Assembly: GCA_965279085.1 (NCBI GenBank)
Contig: OZ257149.1
Location: 2,790,001 to 2,854,000 of the forward strand
Direction of reading: 5' to 3'
DNA length: 64,000 bases
Origin: UBA7672 sp965279085
GTDB lineage: Bacteria; Pseudomonadota; Alphaproteobacteria; Caulobacterales; Hyphomonadaceae
Part shown: piece after piece, positions 1-7,700 of the stretch
How the letters are laid out: every line of letters begins with the position of its first letter
How positions within the stretch are numbered: position 1 is the stretch's first letter
The notes under the pieces: generated by a model
What the model was told of the DNA's origin: nothing
Databases searched by the model: none
The model's input: the letters and a program-made list of their open reading frames with translations, nothing else
Translations under genes and position numbers: made by a program

Positions 1-364
1 CAGCAGGGGCAGGTTGCGGCTTGCGGCCGACGATAACGTCGTCGGTGATGGTCAGCGGCGTGTTGGAGAAATCGACGAGCGCCTTGGCGCCTTTCGTGGC
101 GCTGGCGGCCCCCTTGGAGAAGCCGAGGCCGATGTCGGGATAACCGGAGGCGTTCGCCGAATAGCCGACGGCGCCAGACGTCACCGCGACCGCGCCAAGC
201 GGAATGGCGACGACGCCGGAAGTGGCCTTGAGGCCGCTCTCGCCGATCGCGCCGATGGCGACGCTGGTCTGTCTGGAAGCGTTGGACGCGTTCTGGGCCG
301 ATTGCGCCCAGGCGGGCGCCGTGAAAACGAAGACGGCAGCTGCTGTCAAAACACCAAGTCGCAT
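1..364 (-). CDS. Exported protein of unknown function, 5' part only
   Basis: This is the N-terminal part of a minus-strand gene that runs off the left edge of the window. It starts at ATG 364, with a good ribosome site (GAGGGGAG) just upstream. The first 20 residues form a typical Sec signal peptide (MRLGVLTAAAVF, then an A-W-A cleavage site before QSAQ). The visible mature part, about 100 residues, is rich in Ala, Gly, Ser and Val and includes runs such as VTSGAVGYSANASGYPDIG. I do not recognise a family. A perfect TTGACA-G-TGTCAA palindrome lies 16 bp upstream of the start. It probably acts in the periplasm or outer envelope; the function is unknown. Confidence 0.6.
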   Translation of the reverse strand, partial: MRLGVLTAAAVFVFTAPAWAQSAQNASNASRQTSVAIGAIGESGLKATSGVVAIPLGAVAVTSGAVGYSANASGYPDIGLGFSKGAASATKGAKALVDFSNTPLTITDDVIVGRKPQPAPA

Positions 365-379
365 GGGACTCCCCTCTGA

Positions 380-392
380 TTGACAGTGTCAA
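380..392. promoter_or_regulatory. Palindrome TTGACA-G-TGTCAA upstream of the left-edge gene
   Basis: A perfect 6+1+6 inverted repeat lies 16 bp upstream of the start codon of the exported protein at the left edge. Its position suits an operator, or part of a promoter since one arm reads TTGACA. No regulator is assigned. Confidence 0.35.
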
Positions 393-495
393 GTTAGAGG
401 GGAAATCGGGCTGGAGTTGGGCAGATTACGATACCGTAAGGTAGCCTACTCTTTGTTTTCAGCAGGAATCCGCTGCGTCAGCCGAAAGATATGAT

Positions 496-529
496 CGCCC
501 GCGACCCTCCATTCGGAGAGCCGCGGGCG
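496..529 (-). terminator. Hairpin after iorB
   Basis: The arms CGCCCGCG and CGCGGGCG (8 bp) enclose a second small stem, CTCC/GGAG. It lies just downstream of the iorB stop codon on the minus strand. There is no clear T-run, so this is a probable but imperfect transcription end. Confidence 0.45.
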
Positions 530-536
530 GAATCAC

Positions 537-2699
537 CTAGGCCTTCAGGCCGAGCGGCAGTTTCGCGTAGGTCTTGCCCGTCGCCGCCAGCAGGGCGTTG
601 GCCACGGCAGGGCCGATCGGCGGCACGCCAGGCTCGCCCACGCCTGTCGGCGGCTCGGTCGACGGCACGATATAGACCTCGACCTTCGGCATCTGCGCCA
701 TGCGCAGCACGTTGTAGTCGAAGAAGTTCGACTGCACCGGCGCGCCGTCCTTGATCGTCAGCGCTTCGCCAAGGATGGCGGAGAGGCCGTAGCCGATGCC
801 GCCTTCCATCTGCGAGCGTACGATGTCCGGGTTGATCACCGTTCCGCAATCGACCGCGCAGACGACGCGATCGACATGGAAGGTGCCGTCGGCATTCACC
901 GTCACATCCGCCACTTCCGCCACGTAGGACGAGAAGGAGTGGTGCACGGCGACGCCGCGCGTCTTGCCCGCGGGCAGGGGACCGGCCTTCTCGACCGCGA
1001 GGTTCAGCACGCCGAGCTGGCGCGCATCCTTCGCGAGCAGTGTCCGGCGGAGTTCGACCGGGTCCTTTCCGGCCTTGCGAGCGGCAACGTCGAAGAAGTG
1101 TTCCTTCGCATAGGCCGTGTGGGTGTGGCCCACGGAACGCCACCAGAGAACGGAGACCGGGTGTTTCACCAGATGAACGTCGACGCTGATGTTCGGGATC
1201 GCATAGGCGATGTCGTTCGATCCCTCGATCGACGAGAAGTCCGGCGTTCCTGGCGGCAGGAAGGGCGTGCCTTCCATGATCGACTGGATCGCGGTGCGAT
1301 CGCCCCACGCCTCGATCGCGCCCTTGTTGATGCGGGCGGTCATGCGGTGGACGTTCATCGGGCGGTACTTGCCCGAGCGGATGTCGTCCTCGCGTGTCCA
1401 CATCAGCTTCACGGGCGCCTTGCCGTTGATCGCCTTGGCGATCTGGGCGGCTTCCGAGACAAGATCGGCATCCGGGGTTGCGCGGCGGCCGAACGAGCCG
1501 CCCGCAAGCAGTGTGACAATCGTCACCTGTTCAGGCTTCAGGCCCAGCACGCCGCAAGCGGCGCCCTGATCGCCTGTCGGCATCTGCGAGCCGGAATGGA
1601 TCGTGCAGGATTCGCCCGGCTTGTATTCGACCGTGCAGTTGAGTGGCTCCATCGGCGCGTGGACGAGATAGGGGAATTCGAAGTCAGCCGTGATGACTTC
1701 GCCCGCACCCTTGAGGCCAGCAACGCCTGCGCCTTCCTTGCGCGCTTCGAGGCCAGGCTTGGCCAGCAGCTTCTTGTAGTCGGCCACGAGTTGCTCGGTG
1801 GAGCGCTTCTCCGCCGCGCTGTCATCCCAGGTCACCTTCAGGGCGTCGCGGCCTTTCTTGGCAGCCCAGAAATTGGTCGCGAGCACGGCAACGCCGTTAG
1901 AGATCTGCACCACATCCGTCACGCCCGCCACGGCCTTTGCGGCCACGTCATCGAAGCTTGCGACCTTGCCGCCGAATTTCGGGCTGCGGGTCAGCAGCGC
2001 CGTGAGCGTGCCTTCGGGATGGTAATCGAGCGCGTATTGCGCCTTGGCGTGGACCTTGTCCGGCGTGTCGAGACGGCCAAACCCTGTTTCGGCGTTACGC
2101 TCCTTGCCGATGAAAGCGTAGTTCGCCGGGTCCTTGTACTTCAGCGCTTCCGGCGCCGGCGGTGCGATCTTCGCGGCTTCGGCAGCCAGTTCGCCGAACG
2201 TCGCCTTGTTGTTTCCGGACGTAACCTCGCCCTTGGCGACAGTCACGGCGGACGCATCGACGCCCCACTTGGCGGCCGCGGCCTGCACGAGCATGGCGCG
2301 CGCAGTCGCGCCCGCCGCCCGCAGCTGGCCCCAGGACGAGAAGATCGCGGTCGATCCGCCCGTGCCCATCATGCCGCCGAAAGCCGGGTTGCCGTACTTG
2401 GCGTTGTCGGCCGGAGAATGCTCGAACCGCATCTGTGTCCAGTCCGAGTCGATCTCCTCGGCGACAATCGTCGTGAGGCCGGTCGAGACGCCCTGGCCGA
2501 ATTCGATATGGCGCAGATAGACCGTGACCGTGTTGTCCGATCCGATGCGAACATAATCGCCGAGCGCGATCTTTTCGCCCGAGCCAGCGGCCGCCCCTGC
2601 CGAACGTACATCGCAGCCGACAGCGAAGCCGGCGGCGCCAAGACCCATAACGCCGAGAACGAAACGGCGGGACGGGGAGAAACTTGCTGTGTCAGCCAT
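537..2699 (-). CDS. iorB: Molybdopterin-binding subunit of a xanthine dehydrogenase-family hydroxylase (IorB-like)
   Basis: This 720-residue protein resembles the large subunit of isoquinoline 1-oxidoreductase-type enzymes, which hydroxylate aromatic heterocycles or aldehydes using a molybdopterin cofactor. The N-terminus has a Tat signal (SRRFVLG, then a hydrophobic stretch) ending in AVGC, so it may be a Tat-exported lipoprotein facing the periplasm. Family motifs include GGSFGRRATPD in the middle and GVGEPGVPPIGPAVANA near residue 690, which holds the expected catalytic Glu. It starts 5 bp after the stop of the [2Fe-2S] subunit gene, so the two form an operon. No FAD subunit gene is adjacent, which fits the two-subunit Ior type that passes electrons to cytochromes. 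The substrate cannot be told from sequence. Confidence 0.85.
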   Translation of the reverse strand: MADTASFSPSRRFVLGVMGLGAAGFAVGCDVRSAGAAAGSGEKIALGDYVRIGSDNTVTVYLRHIEFGQGVSTGLTTIVAEEIDSDWTQMRFEHSPADNAKYGNPAFGGMMGTGGSTAIFSSWGQLRAAGATARAMLVQAAAAKWGVDASAVTVAKGEVTSGNNKATFGELAAEAAKIAPPAPEALKYKDPANYAFIGKERNAETGFGRLDTPDKVHAKAQYALDYHPEGTLTALLTRSPKFGGKVASFDDVAAKAVAGVTDVVQISNGVAVLATNFWAAKKGRDALKVTWDDSAAEKRSTEQLVADYKKLLAKPGLEARKEGAGVAGLKGAGEVITADFEFPYLVHAPMEPLNCTVEYKPGESCTIHSGSQMPTGDQGAACGVLGLKPEQVTIVTLLAGGSFGRRATPDADLVSEAAQIAKAINGKAPVKLMWTREDDIRSGKYRPMNVHRMTARINKGAIEAWGDRTAIQSIMEGTPFLPPGTPDFSSIEGSNDIAYAIPNISVDVHLVKHPVSVLWWRSVGHTHTAYAKEHFFDVAARKAGKDPVELRRTLLAKDARQLGVLNLAVEKAGPLPAGKTRGVAVHHSFSSYVAEVADVTVNADGTFHVDRVVCAVDCGTVINPDIVRSQMEGGIGYGLSAILGEALTIKDGAPVQSNFFDYNVLRMAQMPKVEVYIVPSTEPPTGVGEPGVPPIGPAVANALLAATGKTYAKLPLGLKA

Positions 2700-2704
2700 C
2701 TCGA

Positions 2705-3157
2705 TTACCCCATGATCTCGGAAGCGCGCGCAACGGCGCCGCGGATGCGGTGATAGGTGGCGCAGCGGCAGATGTTCGACGTCATGCCGTCAGTGATCTG
2801 CTGTTCGCTGGGCTTGGGCGTTGTCGTGAGCAGGGCCGTCGCGGCCAGCATCTGGCCGGACTGGCACCAACCGCACTGGACGACGTCCAGCTCAGACCAC
2901 GCCTTCTGCACGGCCTTGCCGGCAGGGGTGTCGAGCCCCTCGATCGTCGTGATCTTCTTGCCTTCCAGCGCCGCGGCCGGCGTGATGCAGGCGCGCGTCG
3001 GCTGGCCGTCGACCAGTACGGTGCATGCGCCACAGGCAGCGACGCCGCATCCGAACTTCGTGCCGGTGAGTTTGAGATCCTCTCGCAGGTACCAGAGAAG
3101 GGGGCGATCCTCCTCGCCTGCGTATTCCTGGTCTTTGCCGTTGATAGTCAGCTTCAT
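2705..3157 (-). CDS. iorA: [2Fe-2S] subunit of molybdenum hydroxylase (IorA-like)
   Basis: This 150-residue protein is the iron-sulfur partner of the molybdopterin subunit encoded just downstream. The N-terminal ferredoxin-like domain has C37, C42, C45 and C57 (CGVAACGACTV). The helical C-terminal domain has C95, C98, C130 and C132 (CGWCQSG, NICRC). This is the full set for two [2Fe-2S] clusters. It has no signal peptide, as expected if it is exported as a folded complex by riding on the Tat signal of IorB. It is the first gene of the operon, and a TetR-style palindrome lies about 70 bp upstream. Confidence 0.9.
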   Translation of the reverse strand: MKLTINGKDQEYAGEEDRPLLWYLREDLKLTGTKFGCGVAACGACTVLVDGQPTRACITPAAALEGKKITTIEGLDTPAGKAVQKAWSELDVVQCGWCQSGQMLAATALLTTTPKPSEQQITDGMTSNICRCATYHRIRGAVARASEIMG

Positions 3158-3224
3158 GGCAACCCTCCGCCGTCAGCTATGAATGGGAAGTGCGCGGCGC
3201 ATTCGCCGTCGCAACGCATGCTAT

Positions 3225-3240
3225 GTGAGCGTTCGCTCAC
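3225..3240. promoter_or_regulatory. Candidate TetR-type operator upstream of iorAB
   Basis: The sequence GTGAGCGTTCGCTCAC has 7-bp arms around a 2-bp centre. It lies 68 bp upstream of iorA, where the promoter is expected. The TGAGCG..CGCTCA layout is typical of TetR-family operators. No tetR gene is adjacent within view. Confidence 0.5.
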
Positions 3241-3324
3241 GTGATTGAAAGTGTCCGTACGCAACTCACCACGTCTGTGACGGGAAAGCGATATGCGCGA
3301 AGGACTACAGCGCTGGCGGCGGCG

Positions 3325-4128
3325 TCAGTGTTTGGTCGGCGTATCGCCGGTCTTCGACTTTCGCTTGCGCGAGGCGAGATTCAGAATCTCGACGAAGGCG
3401 GAGAAGGCCATCGCGGCGTAGACATAGCCCTTGGGCACGTGGATGCCGAAGCCATCCGCTATCAGCACCATCCCGATCATCAGCAGGAAGCCGAGCGCCA
3501 GCATCACGACTGTAGGGTTGGCGTTGATGAAGCGGGCAAGAGGGCCGGACGCCAGCAGCATCACCGTTACGGCGGAGATGACCGCGATGAACATGATAGC
3601 GATGTGATCCGTCATGCCGACGGCGGTGAGGATCGAGTCGATCGAGAAGACGATGTCGAGAAGGATGATCTGGAAGATCGCGGCGCCGAAGTTCATGGCG
3701 GCGCGGCCCGTCATGGGCGCGCCTTCCTTGGGTTCTGAGTGCGGATCCATGGTGTGGTGGATTTCCGACGTCGCCTTCCAGACCAGGAAGAGGCCTCCCG
3801 CGATCAGGATGATGTCGCGCCACGAGAAAGCCGTTTCGAAGGTGGGTTCGCCATGCTCGCCAGGCGGGCCAACGAAGCCGAGATCGATGACGGGGTGAAT
3901 GAGGCCGACGATCCACGTGATCGTGAACAGCAACAGGAGGCGCATGATCAGCGCTAGCGAGATACCAATGTTCCGAGCGCGTGCGCGCTGATGCTCTGGA
4001 AGCTTGTTCGTCAGGATCGAGATGAAGATCAGGTTGTCGATGCCGAGAACGATCTCCATGACCACGAGCGAGACGAGCGCCGCCCACGCGGCCGGATCAT
4101 TCAGCAGTGGCGTAAGATCGAAATCCAT
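3325..4128 (-). CDS. TerC-family integral membrane protein
   Basis: This 267-residue inner-membrane protein belongs to the TerC family, which includes Mn2+ exporters and tellurite-resistance-linked proteins. It has about seven hydrophobic segments. The family's two acidic signatures sit in membrane helices: MEIVLGIDNLIFISIL near residue 24, and LLDIVFSIDSILTAVGMT near residue 155. A charged cytoplasmic loop rich in His and Glu follows the third helix, and the C-terminus is short and basic. It stands alone between the iorAB operon and a GNAT gene. Metal efflux is the likely role by family analogy; the ion is not determined. Confidence 0.88.
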   Translation of the reverse strand: MDFDLTPLLNDPAAWAALVSLVVMEIVLGIDNLIFISILTNKLPEHQRARARNIGISLALIMRLLLLFTITWIVGLIHPVIDLGFVGPPGEHGEPTFETAFSWRDIILIAGGLFLVWKATSEIHHTMDPHSEPKEGAPMTGRAAMNFGAAIFQIILLDIVFSIDSILTAVGMTDHIAIMFIAVISAVTVMLLASGPLARFINANPTVVMLALGFLLMIGMVLIADGFGIHVPKGYVYAAMAFSAFVEILNLASRKRKSKTGDTPTKH

Positions 4129-4232
4129 GGGGTTCGGCAGCTCCTCGAGCCCAACCCGACGGTTGAGCGGACAGGCCGCTATTTAGGTTGATTGGCGGGA
4201 AGAGTTAAGCGGAATGCGACGCGTAAGGCACG

Positions 4233-4757
4233 TTACGCAAGGCGAAGTCGCATGATAAATTCGTCATCGAGCGTGTCGCCGACCTTGAACTTGTAGCCGC
4301 CGACCTTCTCGAAGCTGCGGCTTTCGTAGAGCGCGATGGCGCGCTCGTTAGATTCCCAGACGCCGAGGAAGAGGTTCTTTGCGCCTCTTTGCCGCGCCCG
4401 TTCGATCGCCCAAGCGAGCAGGATGCGGCCGACGCCGACGCCCTGGCCATGCTGGTAGACATAGACGCGGTGAAGTTCGAGCGCGGGCTCAGGCCCCACA
4501 TCGAAGGGCAGCTTGCACGGGCCGATCTTGCAATAGGCAACCATCTTGCGGCCGGAATAGGCGATGCGGACCTCGACGTCAGGATCCTTCAGGTCGGCTT
4601 CCATCCTGTCGATCGCGTAGGTGTCGTCGAGAAACTGGCGCAGGTCGCCCGGCGGATAGAGATCGCCGAACGTTTCCGCAAAAGTCTCGCGGCCGATCTC
4701 CGCGAGACCGGCGGCGTCCTTAAATTGGGCGTCGCGGAAGGTCAGGTCGCGGTCCAC
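4233..4757 (-). CDS. GNAT-family N-acetyltransferase
   Basis: This 174-residue acetyltransferase has the GNAT fold. The acetyl-CoA-binding motif A is visible as VYVYQHGQGVGVGRILL near residues 97-113, followed by the NERAIALYESRSFEKVG motif B near residues 138-152. The start is GTG at 4757, chosen because GGGAG lies 6 nt upstream. It begins 35 bp downstream of the NAD-glutamate dehydrogenase stop on the same strand, so the two may be co-transcribed. The acetylated substrate is unknown; small molecules or protein N-termini are both common in this family. Confidence 0.85.
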   Translation of the reverse strand: MDRDLTFRDAQFKDAAGLAEIGRETFAETFGDLYPPGDLRQFLDDTYAIDRMEADLKDPDVEVRIAYSGRKMVAYCKIGPCKLPFDVGPEPALELHRVYVYQHGQGVGVGRILLAWAIERARQRGAKNLFLGVWESNERAIALYESRSFEKVGGYKFKVGDTLDDEFIMRLRLA

Positions 4758-4792
4758 ACGTCACTCCCGTCAGGGTATCTAGGGTCGGGGTA

Positions 4793-7700
4793 TCAGGCGC
4801 TTGCTTCGGTGCGACAAGCATAAACGAACTCGCGAACGGCGTCTCCCAGCAGCACCAACTTGGCGAGCGACCACCCTCCCTGCCTGTCAAATGCACCCAT
4901 CGGTTGCATCAGGCGGTCGGCGAGGTCCTTTCTGGGCGCAATCCAGCCGGCGACAAGCTTGCCAGCCGCCTCGCGGTCGATGCCGGCCGGGTTAACGCCG
5001 GTCTTCTGCGCCATGCGGATGGCGGCGATGGCGAGCTCGCTCTGCTGGCGGGGCAGGTCGTCGGCGACGCGCTGCAGGGCCAGGCGGTCCCAGTGGTCGC
5101 GCGGTTCGAGATCGCGGGCGGCGGAGCGCATGCGGTCGAGACCGAGCTGTTCGCCGACCTGGTGTTGGATGACCAGTGCTGCCTTGAGCGGCCATTTTGT
5201 CTGTTCGGCAATCTCGACCGTTTCGCGGGCCGAGGCGAGGGCGCGGACGAGAGCGACATCGTGGGCAATGTCGGCAGGGGCGCCGGCGGTCCGGTATTTC
5301 TCGGAGCGCGCTTCCACGCGGCCAAGGACGAGCGGGGACAGGGCCGAAGGCAGCAGCGCCTGTATTTCCGCGATGGCGGCGCGATAGCGTTCCACCAGCT
5401 TTGCGATCGAGCCGGAGCGCAGGAGTTCCGGTTCGGAGGTGAAGCTGCCCGCGAGCATGCGCAGGTTTGCGGCCGTTTCGACCATCATCAGCGTCTGCGC
5501 TGCGGCCGGCGCCTTGCCGTCGAGCGCATTGATCCGCGCCACAAGGTCGTCGATGTGGAAGGCGGCGAAGGCGGCTTCGAAGCCCTGGGCGATGTGGCCA
5601 GCGTCGATGCCTTCCGCATCGCGCTTCTGGATGGCGAAGGGCGCGCCCGTCATGTTGACGATGCGGTTGGCGAGGCGCGTCGCGATGATCTCGCGGCGCA
5701 GGCGGTGGCGCTTGCGGGCCTCGCCGTACTTCGTGAGCTCCCTGGGGAAGTAGCCGACAATCAGCGTCTCGAAGGCCGGATCGTCCGGCGCTTTCGAGGC
5801 GATCAGCGAGGAGAAGAAGTCGAGCTTGGCGTAGGCCATGATCACGGCCAGCTCCGGCCGCGTCAGCCCCTGCTGCTGTTCGCGCAGCTCCCGGAACTGC
5901 TCCGTGGAGGGCAGGCCTTCCACGGTGCGGTCCAGCTTGCCTTGGGATTCGAGCGTCTCGATCAGGCGCTCATGGCTGTCGAGGTCGGCGGCGGCAGTCG
6001 CTTGCATCACGCTCAGCGCTTCCGTCTGGTCGTAGTTGTTTTCCAGCACGAGGTGGCCAACCTCGTCGGTCATCGAGGCGAGGAGGGCGTTGCGGTCTTT
6101 CTCTTTCAGTGCGCCTTCGTTGATCGCCTCTGCCGTGAGGATCTTGATGTTCACCTCGTGGTCGGAGGAATCCACGCCTGCGGAGTTGTCGATGGCGTCG
6201 GTGTTGATGCGGCCGCCCTTGCGGGCGAATTCGATGCGTCCGGCCTGTGTCACGCCGAGGTTGGCGCCTTCCGCGATGACCTTGGCGCGGAGATCCTTCG
6301 CATCGACGCGCAGGATGTCGTTGGCCTTGTCGCCGACATCGGCATGGCTCTGCGTCGATGCCTTGATGTAGGCGCCGATGCCGCCGAACCAGAGCAGGTC
6401 GACTTCGGCTGACAACAGCGCCTTGATGAGCGCATCCGGCGTCAGTTCGTCGTCTGTGACGCCCGCCAGCGCCTTGATCTCCGGCGTCAGCTTGATCGAC
6501 TTGGCCGAACGCTCGAAAACCCCGCCGCCCTTCGAGATAAGGCTCTTGTCATAGTCCGCCCACGACGAGCGCGGCAGGTCGAACATGCGCTTGCGCTCGT
6601 TCCACGTCGCCTCGAGATTCGCGGGGCTCGGGTCGAGGAAGATATGCCGGTGGTCGAAAGCCGCCTGCAGCTTGATGCATTTCGACAGCAGCATCCCGTT
6701 GCCGAACACATCGCCCGACATGTCGCCGATGCCGATGACCGTGAAGGGCTGGGTCTGCGTGTCGTGGCCCATCTCACGGAAGTGACGCTTCACCGCCTCC
6801 CACGCGCCGCGCGCCGTGATTCCCATCTTCTTGTGGTCGTACCCGACCGAACCGCCCGACGCGAAAGCGTCGCCCAGCCAGAAATTATAGTCGGCCGAAA
6901 GCCCGTTCGCGATGTCGGAGAAGGTCGCCGTGCCCTTGTCGGCTGCGACGACGAGATACGGATCCTCGCCATCCCACGCCACCACGCCCGGCGGCGTCAC
7001 CGTCTTGCCGCCGACAATGTTGTCCGTGATCTGCAGCAGCGCGCCCACGAACGTCTTGTACGCCGCTATCCCCGCCGCCTGGATTTCCTCGCGCGTGCCC
7101 TTGGCCGGCAGGTTCTTCGGATAGAAGCCGCCCTTCGATCCCACGGGCACGATCACCGCGTTCTTCACCTGCTGCGCCTTCACCAGCCCCAAGACTTCCG
7201 TGCGGAAGTCGTCGCGCCGGTCCGACCAGCGCAGGCCGCCCCGCGCGACCGGGCCGAAGCGCAGGTGAACGCCTTCAACGTCAGGCGACCACACGAAGAT
7301 CTCGCGATAGGGCCGCGGCGCGGGCAGGGGATCAGCCTCGCGGCTGGCGATCTTCACAGCGATATGCCGGAACGGCTTCCCGCCTTCATCGGCCAGATAG
7401 AAGTTCGTGCGCTGTAGCGACTTCAACAGCGCCAGCAGGCGGCGCAACGCGCGATCCGCATCGAGTGTGGCGACGCCTTCCAGCTGTTTCTGCACGTCCG
7501 CGATTACCTTGTCGGCGTCGCGTTTGCGTTTCTCGAGATCGCCTTTGATGGCCGGATCGAACTTGATCGCGAACAGCTCCAGCAGCTTGTTGGAAATATC
7601 CGGATGCTCGGCCAGCGCCTTCACCTGCACGATTTCCGACGGATCGAGGCCCGACTGGCTGCGATAGCGGCACAGCGTCCGCAACAGCGCGGCGGAACGC

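Noticed and set aside
876..2753. 625-codon open frame antisense to iorB
   Set aside because: No motifs; overlaps a clear molybdopterin-binding subunit.
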